Below, piece after piece: positions 24,197 through 33,143 of a stretch of DNA of 64,000 nt. Both the position numbers and the translations under genes were made by a program. Each line of letters begins with the position of its first letter. Position 1 is the stretch's first letter. The DNA comes from Lichenicoccus sp965277665 (lineage in GTDB: Bacteria > Pseudomonadota > Alphaproteobacteria > Acetobacterales > Acetobacteraceae), in NCBI RefSeq assembly GCF_965277665.1, contig NZ_OZ255835.1, positions 434,001 through 498,000 on the forward strand, in the 5' to 3' direction. The notes below the pieces were generated by a model. The model saw only the letters and a program-made list of their open reading frames with translations. It made no database searches and was not told where the DNA came from.

Positions 24197-25568
24197 CGCC
24201 GGATCGGATCGGCCGGCGGCGCCCGTGCAGCCGGGCGGCAATGATCACAACGATGACGCTGAACAGGCTCGCCACCACCTGCGATCGCTGCGCCGGTTGC
24301 AGCACCATACTGAGCAGCACGCACGCGATCGCCGCAATCACCGCGCCGCTCAGCCACGGATGTCCCCACATGCGATAGGCCGGGGTCGCGCCGGAGGCCG
24401 CCATCGCCGACCGGGCGCGCAACTGGGCGGTGGCGATCACCGCGTAGATCGCCAGGATCACCGCGCCGGAGGCATTCAGCAGGAAGGCGAACACCAGGTC
24501 CGGTGACACCACCGAGGCGATGGCGGCCAGGAACCCGGTCACGCTGCCGGCGAGGATCGCCCGGGTCGGCACGCCGCGTCGGTTTCGCACCACCATCGCC
24601 TGCGGCGCGTCGCCCTGCAGGGCGAGCTCGTTGAGGATGCGCGAGGTCACGTAGAGCCCGGAATTGAGGCAGGACAGCACCGCCACCAGCACCACCGCCG
24701 CCATCAGCGTGGCGCCGCCCGGGATGCCCATGACATCCATCGCGGTGACGTAGGGCGAGTGGCCGGACCGGATCGCGCCCCAGGGCACGATGCACAGGAT
24801 GACCAGGATCGAGGCCAGGTAGAACAGCAGGATGCGCAGCGCCACGGTGCGGGCCGCGCGGGCCACGTTGGCGGCCGGATCGCGCGAATCCGTCGCCGCG
24901 ATGCTGGCGATCTCGGCCCCGGTCAATGAGAACATCACGCTCGGCACAGCCGCCAGCACCGCCAGGCCGCCATTCGGCAACGGTCCGCGAAGTGCGCCGC
25001 GTCCGCCGAACAGGCTCGACAGGGGATCGTGGCCGGCCACGCCGGCGTGGCCGAGCCAGGCGCTACCCACCAGGATGAACAGCACGATGGCGCCGACCTT
25101 GAGCAGGGAGAACCAGAACTCGAACTCGCCATAGGCGCGCACCGACATCAGGTTGCTCGAGGTCATCACGGCGATCAGCAGCAGGCCGATCAGCCAGACC
25201 GGCGCATGGGGTATCCAGTCCGGGGGCAGCCAGTCATGGATCAGCGAGGCACCCGCCACGGTCTCGGCACCCACCACGATCACCCAGAAATACCAGTACA
25301 GCCAGCCGGTCACGAAGCTGACCTGCGGGCCCAGGGACAGGCGGACATAGGCGTTGAACGACCCGGCCCCGGGTCGGGCCAGCGCCATCTCGCCCAGCAT
25401 GCGCATCATCAGGAACGAGATCATGCCGGCCAGCAGGTAGGCGAGCAGGACCCCAGGCCCGGCGATGCCGATCGCGGTCGAGCTGCCGACGAACAGTCCG
25501 GCGCCGATGATGCCGCCGAGCGAGATCATCGCCACGTGGCGCGGGCGCAGCAGCCCCTGGTCGGTCAT
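24186..25568 (-). CDS. APC-family amino acid permease, probably proline uptake
   Basis: The 460-residue protein has about 12 transmembrane helices and belongs to the amino acid transporter (ProY/GabP) branch of the APC superfamily. The first helix has the motif ISLGGIIGAGLFVGSS, followed by LAYLLAGMISFLMMRMLGEMA and GSFNAYVRLSLGP. The ATG at 25568 starts MTDQGLLRPRHVAMISLGG, as in relatives. It is divergent from putA across 167 bases containing PutA-operator-like motifs, so proline is the likely substrate. Substrate choice within this family is hard to read from sequence alone. Confidence 0.85.
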   Translation of the reverse strand: MTDQGLLRPRHVAMISLGGIIGAGLFVGSSTAIGIAGPGVLLAYLLAGMISFLMMRMLGEMALARPGAGSFNAYVRLSLGPQVSFVTGWLYWYFWVIVVGAETVAGASLIHDWLPPDWIPHAPVWLIGLLLIAVMTSSNLMSVRAYGEFEFWFSLLKVGAIVLFILVGSAWLGHAGVAGHDPLSSLFGGRGALRGPLPNGGLAVLAAVPSVMFSLTGAEIASIAATDSRDPAANVARAARTVALRILLFYLASILVILCIVPWGAIRSGHSPYVTAMDVMGIPGGATLMAAVVLVAVLSCLNSGLYVTSRILNELALQGDAPQAMVVRNRRGVPTRAILAGSVTGFLAAIASVVSPDLVFAFLLNASGAVILAIYAVIATAQLRARSAMAASGATPAYRMWGHPWLSGAVIAAIACVLLSMVLQPAQRSQVVASLFSVIVVIIAARLHGRRRPIRSGVSP

Positions 25569-25635
25569 CCCGCAGCCTTTTCCGGTGCTGGCCCTTCGCT
25601 TGCCAGAGCCGTTGCCGAAGATCCAGGCCGCAGGC

Positions 25636-25710
25636 GGTTGCACCGATCCCGCCCCCATCGCAAACGTGGTTGCACCTTGCCGGTCAACCATGGACATTTA
25701 GGCGCAACCG
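25636..25710. promoter_or_regulatory. Candidate PutA operator sites in the put intergenic region
   Basis: The 9-mer GGTTGCACC occurs twice (25636-25644 and 25668-25676), 32 bp apart. A near-inverted copy, GCGCAACC, begins at 25702. PutA of enteric bacteria binds GTTGCA through its ribbon-helix-helix domain and represses putA and putP. Here the motifs lie between the divergent permease and a PutA that carries that domain. Confidence 0.65.
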
Positions 25711-25735
25711 CCATACCGGCATCCGGGAGTTCGTC

Positions 25736-28700
25736 ATGCCCAGCACCACCATCGGGGTGAAGCTCGACGACCTGCTGCGTGGCCGCCTGCGCGAGGCCGC
25801 CCAGGCGCAGGGCCGCACCCCGCACTGGTTCGTCAAGCAGGCGATCCTGACCGCGATCGAGCAGGCCGAAGGCGGCGGTGCCATCGCCGTGGACGCGCCG
25901 CCGGCGGCACCGGACCCGGACCCGGCCGTGCGCCCGCCACAGCCGTTCCTGGAATTCGCCCAGGGCGTGCAGCCGCAGAGCGTGCTGCGTGCGCGCATCA
26001 CCGCCGCCTGCCGCATTCCAGAGGAGGAGGCGGTGCCGATGCTGCTGCCCGCCGCCACGCTGCCCTCGGCGCAGGCCGAGGCCGCCGATGCGCTGGCGCG
26101 CGCGCTGGTGACGGCGCTGCGGCAGAAATCCGCCCGCGGCGGCGTCGAGGGCCTGATCAAGGAGTACGACCTCTCCAGCCAGGAGGGCATCGCGCTGATG
26201 TGCCTGGCGGAAGCGCTGCTGCGCATCCCGGATCGCGCCACCCGGGACGCGCTGATCCGCGACAAGATCAGCACCGGCAACTGGCAGGCGCATCTCGGGC
26301 GCTCGCCGTCGCTGTTCGTCAATGCCGCCACCTGGGGGCTGGTGGTGACCGGGCGGCTGACCGCGACCAGCAGCGAGCTCGGCCTGTCATCGGCGCTGAC
26401 GCGGTTGATCGGGCGCGGCGGCGAGCCGGTCATCCGCCGCGGCGTCGACATGGCGATGCGCATGATGGGCGAGCAGTTCGTCACCGGCCAGACCATCGCC
26501 GAGGCGCTCGCCAACAGCCGCCGCCTCGAGAAGCAGGGTTTTCGACATTCGTACGACATGCTCGGCGAGGCGGCGATGACCGCCGAGGATGCGCAGCACT
26601 ACACCGCCGACTACGAGCGCGCGATCCATGCGATCGGCCGGGCCTCGGCGCGGCGCGGCATCTACGAAGGGGCGGGGATCTCGATCAAGCTGTCGGCGCT
26701 GCATCCGCGCTACAGCCGCTCGCAGCGCGACCGCGTCATGGACGAACTGCTGCCCCGTCTGCGCGCGCTGGCGTTGCTCTCGCGCAGCTACGATATCGGC
26801 ATGAACATCGACGCCGAGGAATCCGATCGCCTGGAGCTGTCGCTGGACCTGCTCGAAGCGCTCTGCCTCGATCCCGAGCTGGCGGGCTGGAACGGCATCG
26901 GCTTCGTGGTGCAGGCCTACCAGAAGCGCGCGCCCTTCGTGATCGACTGGATCATCGCACTCGGACGCGCGACCCGCCGCCGCATCATGCTGCGCCTGGT
27001 CAAGGGTGCCTACTGGGACAGCGAGATCAAGCGCGCGCAGCAGGACGGCCTCGAAGGCTATCCGGTGTTCACCCGCAAGGCGCATACCGACATCAGCTAC
27101 ATCGCCTGCGCGCGCCGTCTGCTGGCGGCGCCGGACGCGGTGTTCCCGCAATTCGCCACCCACAATGCGCGCACCCTCGCCAGCATCCACGCCATGGCGG
27201 GTGCCGGTTTCTATGTCGGCCAGTACGAGTTCCAGTGCCTGCACGGCATGGGCGAGCCGCTGTACGAGGAGGTGGTCGGGCACGACAAGCTCAACCGGCC
27301 GTGCCGGATCTATGCACCGGTGGGCACCCACGAGACGCTGCTGGCCTATCTGGTCCGCAGGCTGCTGGAAAATGGCGCCAACACCTCGTTCGTGAACCGC
27401 ATCGGCGACGCCGAGGTGCCGGTCGAGGAACTGGTCGCCGATCCGGCGGTGCGGGTGGCAGCAGGGGATCCGGTCGGCAGTCCCGAGCCGCGCATTGCGC
27501 TGCCGCGGGCGCTGTTCGGACCCGAGCGGCTGAATGCGGAAGGCCTCGACCTCAACAGCGAGCAGCGCCTGGCCTCGCTGTCGGCGTCGCTGCTCGCCTC
27601 CTCCGGCGGCCCCTGGACGGCCGTCGCCCCCGGACTCGATGCGCAAGCCTGCGACACGCTGGTGATCACCAGCCCAGCACAGCGGCAGGACCGGATCGGG
27701 CTGCTGCACGCAACCCCGGACTCGGCGATACCGGCCCTGGTCGGCCGCGCGGCGGCGGGTGCCGAGCTCTGGCGCACGACACCGCCCGAGGAGCGTGCCG
27801 CGATCCTGTGCCGGGCCGCGGTGATGCTGGAGGGCGCGATGCAGCCGCTCGCCGGGCTGATCGTGCGCGAGGCCGGCAAGATCCTGGCGGACGCGGTCGG
27901 CGAGGTTCGCGAGGCGGTGGATTTCCTGCGCTACTATGCGGCGGAGGTGCGGTGCTGCTTCGACAACGAGACGCACCGGCCGCTCGGCGTGGTGGCATGC
28001 ATCAGCCCGTGGAACTTCCCGCTCGCCATCTTCATCGGCCAGGTCGCAGCCGCACTCGCGGCCGGCAACGCGGTGCTGGCAAAGCCCGCGGAGGAAACGC
28101 CGCTGATCGCGGCCCAGGCGGTTGCCCTGCTGCATGAAGCGGGCATCCCCGCACCGGCGCTGCAACTGGTGCCGGGCGCCGGCGAGGTCGGGGCGGCCCT
28201 CGTGGCCCACGCCGATGTACGCGGGGTCATGTTCACCGGCTCGCTCGATGTGGCAGCCGCCATCCAGCTCGGCATCGCCGGACGGCTCAGCCCGAACGGT
28301 CAGCTGGTGCCGCTGATCGCCGAGACCGGCGGCCAGAACGCGATGATCGTGGACAGCTCGGCGCTGACCGAACAGGTGGTGGCCGACGTGCTGCTGTCGG
28401 CGTTCAACTCGGCCGGCCAGCGCTGCTCCGCCCTGCGGCTGCTGTGCCTGCAGGAGGATGTGGCGGACCGTACGCTGCGCATGCTGCGTGGTGCGATGGC
28501 CGAGCTGTGCATCGGCAATCCGGACCGGCTGCAGACCGATGTCGGGCCAGTGATCAGCGACGCGGCGCGCGAGCTGCTGCTCGCGCATGTGGCGCGGATG
28601 CGCGCGGCCGGCCATGCGGTGCATGAACTGGTGCTGGACGCGGCGTGCGCGCACGGCAGCTTCGTGGCGCCGACGCTGATCGAGATCGATGACGTGGCCG

Positions 28701-29608
28701 ACATCGAGCGCGAGGTGTTCGGCCCGGTGCTGCACGTGCTGCGCTATGCCCGCAACGACCTGGACGCCCTGCTGGAGGATATCGCAGCCACCGGCTACGC
28801 GCTGACGTTCGGCGTGCATACCCGGCTCGACGAAACCATCGCCCACATCGCGGCACGCGCACCGGCCGGCAACATCTACGTCAACCGCAACATCGTCGGC
28901 GCCGTCGTCGGCGTGCAGCCGTTCGGCGGCCACGGCCTGTCCGGCACCGGTCCGAAAGCCGGCGGCCCGCTGCTGCTGCGCCGTCTCCTGGCGCACGCGC
29001 CGGCGGCGACGACACTGCCGGCAGGCCAGCCGACCGACGCCGCCATCCGCTATGCCGAGCACCTGGCCGCCGCGGTGGCGGAGTGTCCCGGCTGCGGCCT
29101 GGAGGCCGGCACCGCTGCCACGGTCCGCTCGATCGCCACGCGCAGTCCGCTCGGCGCCGAACTGGTGCTGCCCGGACCGGTCGGCGAGCGCAACGTCTAT
29201 GCCCTGCGGCCGCGTGGGGTGGTGCTGTGCGTTGCCGAGACCCTGCAGGGTGCGGCGGTGCAGCTCGCCTGTGTGCTGGCAACCGGCAACCGCCCGCTGA
29301 TCGACAGGCCGGAGCGGTTCGCCGTACTGCTGGAGCGCCTGCCGGCGGATCTGCTTGGCCAGGATGGGCCAGGCCTGGACGCAGCACCCTTCGCCGCTGC
29401 CCTGTTCGAAGGCGATGGCGACGAACTGGCCGAGTTCTCGATCAGGATGGCACATCGCCACGGTCCGCTGGTCACGATCTTTGCGTTCTCGTCACGAGAG
29501 ATCCGGAGCGGACGCATCTATCCACTGGAGTTCCTGCTGACCGAGCAGTGCGTCAGCGTCAATACGGCGGCGGCGGGAGGCAATGCCAGCCTAATGTCAA
29601 TCGGCTGA
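25736..29608 (+). CDS. putA: Trifunctional PutA: proline dehydrogenase, P5C dehydrogenase and repressor
   Basis: The 1290-residue protein oxidises proline to glutamate in two steps at the membrane surface and, when proline is scarce, represses its own locus. A ribbon-helix-helix domain lies at about 3-45 (TTIGVKLDDLLRGRLREAA). The FAD-dependent proline dehydrogenase barrel spans about 190-490 (GAGISIKLSALHPRYSRSQ, LRLVKGAYWDSEIKRAQ). The aldehyde dehydrogenase spans about 570-1030, with catalytic Glu863 (ETGGQN) and Cys897 (SAGQRCSALR). A C-terminal domain of about 240 residues follows, as in long PutA proteins. The stop codon lies at the left edge of repeat copy 3. Confidence 0.95.
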   Translation: MPSTTIGVKLDDLLRGRLREAAQAQGRTPHWFVKQAILTAIEQAEGGGAIAVDAPPAAPDPDPAVRPPQPFLEFAQGVQPQSVLRARITAACRIPEEEAVPMLLPAATLPSAQAEAADALARALVTALRQKSARGGVEGLIKEYDLSSQEGIALMCLAEALLRIPDRATRDALIRDKISTGNWQAHLGRSPSLFVNAATWGLVVTGRLTATSSELGLSSALTRLIGRGGEPVIRRGVDMAMRMMGEQFVTGQTIAEALANSRRLEKQGFRHSYDMLGEAAMTAEDAQHYTADYERAIHAIGRASARRGIYEGAGISIKLSALHPRYSRSQRDRVMDELLPRLRALALLSRSYDIGMNIDAEESDRLELSLDLLEALCLDPELAGWNGIGFVVQAYQKRAPFVIDWIIALGRATRRRIMLRLVKGAYWDSEIKRAQQDGLEGYPVFTRKAHTDISYIACARRLLAAPDAVFPQFATHNARTLASIHAMAGAGFYVGQYEFQCLHGMGEPLYEEVVGHDKLNRPCRIYAPVGTHETLLAYLVRRLLENGANTSFVNRIGDAEVPVEELVADPAVRVAAGDPVGSPEPRIALPRALFGPERLNAEGLDLNSEQRLASLSASLLASSGGPWTAVAPGLDAQACDTLVITSPAQRQDRIGLLHATPDSAIPALVGRAAAGAELWRTTPPEERAAILCRAAVMLEGAMQPLAGLIVREAGKILADAVGEVREAVDFLRYYAAEVRCCFDNETHRPLGVVACISPWNFPLAIFIGQVAAALAAGNAVLAKPAEETPLIAAQAVALLHEAGIPAPALQLVPGAGEVGAALVAHADVRGVMFTGSLDVAAAIQLGIAGRLSPNGQLVPLIAETGGQNAMIVDSSALTEQVVADVLLSAFNSAGQRCSALRLLCLQEDVADRTLRMLRGAMAELCIGNPDRLQTDVGPVISDAARELLLAHVARMRAAGHAVHELVLDAACAHGSFVAPTLIEIDDVADIEREVFGPVLHVLRYARNDLDALLEDIAATGYALTFGVHTRLDETIAHIAARAPAGNIYVNRNIVGAVVGVQPFGGHGLSGTGPKAGGPLLLRRLLAHAPAATTLPAGQPTDAAIRYAEHLAAAVAECPGCGLEAGTAATVRSIATRSPLGAELVLPGPVGERNVYALRPRGVVLCVAETLQGAAVQLACVLATGNRPLIDRPERFAVLLERLPADLLGQDGPGLDAAPFAAALFEGDGDELAEFSIRMAHRHGPLVTIFAFSSREIRSGRIYPLEFLLTEQCVSVNTAAAGGNASLMSIG

Positions 29609-29771
29609 GAGACGGCTCGATAATGCTACTATGGCGGTCATCCGGCGCGCCTTTTCTGCGCTCCGGTGCTCACGGCCAGACGGCCGCTCCGCTCCGGTGC
29701 TCGAAAAGTCACGCCGGACCGCCGCCTCTGGCGCCTCTGACAGAGCCCTAGCGCATTCTCGAACCGTCCCC
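29608..29771 (+). repeat. ~163-bp dispersed palindromic element, copy 3
   Basis: The imperfect terminal inverted repeats read GAGACGGCTCGATAATGC on the left, and the complement of a GGGACGGTTCGAGAATGC-like arm on the right. The interior holds a 42-base core (29661-29702) identical, in opposite orientation, to 49840-49881 of copy 4. The element starts on the last base of the putA stop codon. The ~110 bases after it, up to the epimerase gene, show no further gene. Confidence 0.85.
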
Positions 29772-29900
29772 CGACGCTTGAAGCGGCCCATGCTGGAGCG
29801 GCGGTTGTTCTGAACGCAAGTTGATGGCATCTTCTTCTGGTGCTGCTGGAACCATGGGGCTCGTGATCGGTTCAGCGGGAGTTTGGCCAATCACTTGTTG

Positions 29901-31025
29901 ATGAGAGACCCGCTCGGTATGGCCGCACACTATCTTGTGACCGGGGGTGCCGGGTTTATTGGTCGCCATCTCTGCACCGAGTTGCTGGAGCAGGGTCACA
30001 GGGTTCGCGTTCTCGACAGCCTGATCGATCAGGTGCATGGCGACGCGCCGCCGAGGCTGCCGCCGGATGTCGAGGTGCTGCACGGCGACGTTCGCGACAT
30101 CGCATCGGTCGATCGCGCGCTCGCCGGCGTCGCCGGCGTGTTCCACCTGGCGGCCGAGGTCGGTGTCGGGCAGAGCATGTACGAGATCGCCCGCTATGTC
30201 GGCGCGAACGATCTCGGCACCGCGGTGCTGCTGGAGCGGCTGGCCTCGACGCCGGTGCGCCGGCTCGTCGTGGCATCATCCATGAGTGTCTATGGCGAGG
30301 GCCTGTATGCCGACGCGGCCGGCCGGCGCCATGACAACGTGCAGCGCATCGTGCGGGAGGGTTCGAGCCAGTGGGACCCGGTGGCGCCCGACTGCGGCGC
30401 CTTGCATCCGGTGCCGACGGATGAGAGCAAGCCGGTCGATCTTGCCTCGGTCTATGCCGTCACCAAGTTCGTGCAGGAGCGCAACTGCCTCATCGTCGGT
30501 CGCGCGTACGGCATCGAGGCGGTGGCGTTGCGTCTGTTCAACGTGTTCGGCCCGGGCCAGGCATTGTCCAATCCATATACCGGCGTGCTGGCGAATTTCG
30601 GCGCCCGCCTGCTGCATGGACAGCCGCCCTTGGTCTTCGAGGACGGCAGGCAGAAGCGAGACTTCGTTCACGTCCGCGACGTCGCACGCGCTTTCCGCCT
30701 CGCGATGGACGTGCCGCAGGCAGCCGGGCAGGTGATCAATATCGGCAGCGGCCGCTCCTACGAAATAGCGCAGATCGCCAACATGCTAGCCGATGCCATG
30801 GACGTTCCGCACCTCGCGCCGCAGCTGCTCGGCAAGGCGCGGGCCGGCGATATCCGCCACAACTTCGCCGATATCGGCCGCGCGCGGGCTGTGCTCGGCT
30901 ATGCGCCGGAATACCCGCTCGAACAGACCATCGGCGAGGCCGCGGCCTGGATACGCGGCGCGCAGGCGACCGACCGCGGCGAGGACGCGTGGCGTCAGCT
31001 AGAGGCGCGCGGGTTGATGGCATGA
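29901..31025 (+). CDS. NAD-dependent sugar epimerase/dehydratase
   Basis: The 374-residue extended-SDR protein has the cofactor motif YLVTGGAGFIGRHL near its start and DVRDIASVDRAL. The catalytic YxxxK is in LASVYAVTKFVQERN, and nucleotide-sugar binding segments include RLFNVFGPGQALSNPYTGV and FEDGRQKRDFVHVRDVARAF. It resembles UDP-glucose 4-epimerase and dTDP-glucose dehydratase relatives. The start is uncertain: ATG at 29901 or at 29919 (MAAHYLVTGG), the latter fitting the family more closely. It opens a six-gene glycosylation island and is joined to the next gene by ATGA. Confidence 0.86.
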   Translation: MRDPLGMAAHYLVTGGAGFIGRHLCTELLEQGHRVRVLDSLIDQVHGDAPPRLPPDVEVLHGDVRDIASVDRALAGVAGVFHLAAEVGVGQSMYEIARYVGANDLGTAVLLERLASTPVRRLVVASSMSVYGEGLYADAAGRRHDNVQRIVREGSSQWDPVAPDCGALHPVPTDESKPVDLASVYAVTKFVQERNCLIVGRAYGIEAVALRLFNVFGPGQALSNPYTGVLANFGARLLHGQPPLVFEDGRQKRDFVHVRDVARAFRLAMDVPQAAGQVINIGSGRSYEIAQIANMLADAMDVPHLAPQLLGKARAGDIRHNFADIGRARAVLGYAPEYPLEQTIGEAAAWIRGAQATDRGEDAWRQLEARGLMA

Positions 31026-33067
31026 ACAGCGTGGCGGCAGCCAACGCCGGCTTGCGTCCGTTCGGCTTCGTCGAGTGGTTCCGCCCGGGAGAGCATCGGC
31101 GTGTCCTCGCTGCCATCGAGGGCATGCGCCGGGTCGGCGCCACCAGCCTGCGCACGCACCTGTCCTGGGCCGACTACCAGGCGCCGGGTGGCCAGGACTG
31201 GTACGACTGGCTGATCCCGACGCTCGGACAGGCTTTCGACCTGCTGCCCTGCATCCACTACACGCCGCCTTCGCTGTCGCGTACCGGTTTATGCACCGGC
31301 GCGCCCCGGCGGCTGCGCGACTACGCCGATTTCGTCGATCATGTCCTGACCCGCTACGGCAACAGTTTCCGGCATGTCGAGCTGTGGAACGAGCCGAACA
31401 ACCTGCTCGACTGGGACTGGCGCGAGGATCACGACTGGCTGCTGTTTTGTGAAATGATCGGCGACGCCGCGCACTGGGTCGAGCAGCGTGGCTTCAGGGC
31501 GGTGCTCGGCGGCCCGTGCCCGTTCGATCCGAACTGGCTCGAACTGATGGGCGAGCGTGGCGTGCTCGGCAAGGTTTCCGCGGTCGGCTTCCACGGCTTT
31601 CCGGGAACCTGGGACAGCGAAGCCAGCACCTGGCGCGGCTTCGATGTGCACCTGCAGGCGATGCGGTCGATCCTCGACCGCTACCGGCCCGGCCTGCAGA
31701 TCTGGCTGACCGAGACAGGCTACTCCACGTGGCGCAACGACGAGGCTGAACAGGTCGAGCGCTTTCGCGCGGCGCTCGCCGCACCCGCTGAGCGGCTGTA
31801 CTGGTATGGCTGGCAGGATATTCCGCGCGACGTGGCCGTGCAGGAAGGGCTGTATTTCGATCCGCGCCATTATCATCTCGGCGTGAACGACGCGCAGGGG
31901 CGGCCAAAGCTGCTGCGCCGGTTGCTGGAGGCAGGCCTCGTGACACCGAGCCGCCCCTCGTCGTCGCCCGCATCATCGCCGGTCGCATCATCGCTTGCGG
32001 CGCCGGCGCTGCACGCGTCGCGTGGCCATGTTGCCATCATCGGGGGCGCCGGCTTCATCGGCAGCAATCTCGCCGATGCGCTGCTGCGCGACGGCGAGCA
32101 GGTGGTGGTACTCGACAGCCTCGCGCGGCCGGGGGTCGAGCGGAACCTGGCATGGCTGCAGGACCGGCACGGCTTTGCGGTGCAGCCGCTGCTGGCCGAT
32201 CTGCGCGACGCCGGCGCTGTCGCGGCAGCGGTGGTGGGTGCCAGGGCGGTGTTTCACCTTGCGGCGCAGGTCGCGGTGACATCCAGCCTGACGGATCCGC
32301 GTCACGACTTCGCGGTGAATGCCGAAGGCACCCTGAACGTGCTGGAGGTGCTGCGCGAGCGCTCCCCAAGGACGCCCCTGGTGTTCGCCAGCACCAACAA
32401 GGTGTACGGGCAGCTTGCCGACCTGGACATGATGGAGGCCGGCCGCCGCCACCAGCCCAGCGATCCGGTGCTGCGTGGGCACGGCATCGCGGAACAACGC
32501 CCGCTCGATTTCTGCACGCCCTACGGCTGCTCCAAGGGAGTTGCCGACCAGTATGTGCTGGACTATGCGCACAGCTTCGGCCTGCGCACCGCGGTGCTGC
32601 GGATGAGCTGCATCTACGGCCCGCGCCAGTTCGGCACCGAGGATCAGGGCTGGGTCGCGCATTTCCTGATCCGCGCGTTGGCCGGCGAGCCGATCACGCT
32701 CTATGGCGACGGCAAGCAGGTACGCGACATCCTGCACGTCAACGACGCGGTGTCGGCCTACCGCCGCGTCATGAACGCAATCGATGAAGTTCGCGGGTCC
32801 GCCTTCAATCTTGGCGGCGGCCCGGCGAATGCGGTGAGCCTGGTCGAGGTGCTCGACGAGATCGCGATGATCACCGGGCGACGCAGCCCCACGCATCGCC
32901 AGGTGTGGCGCACCGGCGACCAGCCCTGGTTCGTGGCCGACACGCGCCGGCTTACTGCTGCGACCGGATGGCAGCTCGAGGTCGGCTGGCGGGACGGATT
33001 GCGCGATCTCGCCGGCTGGCTGCAGGGCGAGCGGCTGGGGCAGCCAGCCAGCCGGGCGGTCGCCTGA
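31022..33067 (+). CDS. Fusion: glycoside hydrolase (clan A-like) plus NAD-dependent epimerase
   Basis: One 681-residue frame carries two enzymes. Residues about 10-300 look like a clan-A TIM-barrel glycosidase of the beta-xylosidase kind. Glu124 in VELWNEPNN is the likely acid/base and Glu231 in IWLTETGYS the likely nucleophile. A Ser/Ala/Pro linker (about 307-333) leads to an epimerase domain with GGAGFIG at 341-347, FASTNKVYG, Tyr501-Lys505 (TPYGCSKG) and QVRDILHVNDAV, which recalls CDP-paratose 2-epimerases. No signal peptide is seen, so the hydrolase domain would act in the cytoplasm, which is unusual. It may trim or transfer a sugar that the second domain makes. Confidence 0.85.
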   Translation: MNSVAAANAGLRPFGFVEWFRPGEHRRVLAAIEGMRRVGATSLRTHLSWADYQAPGGQDWYDWLIPTLGQAFDLLPCIHYTPPSLSRTGLCTGAPRRLRDYADFVDHVLTRYGNSFRHVELWNEPNNLLDWDWREDHDWLLFCEMIGDAAHWVEQRGFRAVLGGPCPFDPNWLELMGERGVLGKVSAVGFHGFPGTWDSEASTWRGFDVHLQAMRSILDRYRPGLQIWLTETGYSTWRNDEAEQVERFRAALAAPAERLYWYGWQDIPRDVAVQEGLYFDPRHYHLGVNDAQGRPKLLRRLLEAGLVTPSRPSSSPASSPVASSLAAPALHASRGHVAIIGGAGFIGSNLADALLRDGEQVVVLDSLARPGVERNLAWLQDRHGFAVQPLLADLRDAGAVAAAVVGARAVFHLAAQVAVTSSLTDPRHDFAVNAEGTLNVLEVLRERSPRTPLVFASTNKVYGQLADLDMMEAGRRHQPSDPVLRGHGIAEQRPLDFCTPYGCSKGVADQYVLDYAHSFGLRTAVLRMSCIYGPRQFGTEDQGWVAHFLIRALAGEPITLYGDGKQVRDILHVNDAVSAYRRVMNAIDEVRGSAFNLGGGPANAVSLVEVLDEIAMITGRRSPTHRQVWRTGDQPWFVADTRRLTAATGWQLEVGWRDGLRDLAGWLQGERLGQPASRAVA

Positions 33068-33143
33068 CGCAATGCTGTCTAGACGCGTCCTGACGCGATG
33101 CTCTCTAGACGCGTCCTGACGCGATGCTGCCGGAACGCGTGCT
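33066..33143. repeat. 26-bp tandem repeat spanning a stop and a start
   Basis: Three 26-bp units (33066, 33092, 33118) start GACGC(A/G)ATGCT. The first begins inside the TGA stop of the fusion gene and the third contains the ATG of the GT4 gene. Each unit has an ATG (33072, 33098, 33124), but 26-bp spacing puts them in three different frames. Confidence 0.88.

Noticed and set aside
26387..29461. Long minus-strand frame across putA
   Set aside because: Low-complexity Arg/Gln/Ala composition and complete overlap with PutA show it is a shadow frame.
33066..33143. Possible small CRISPR array
   Set aside because: The 26-bp units are directly adjacent with no spacers and no cas genes are nearby.
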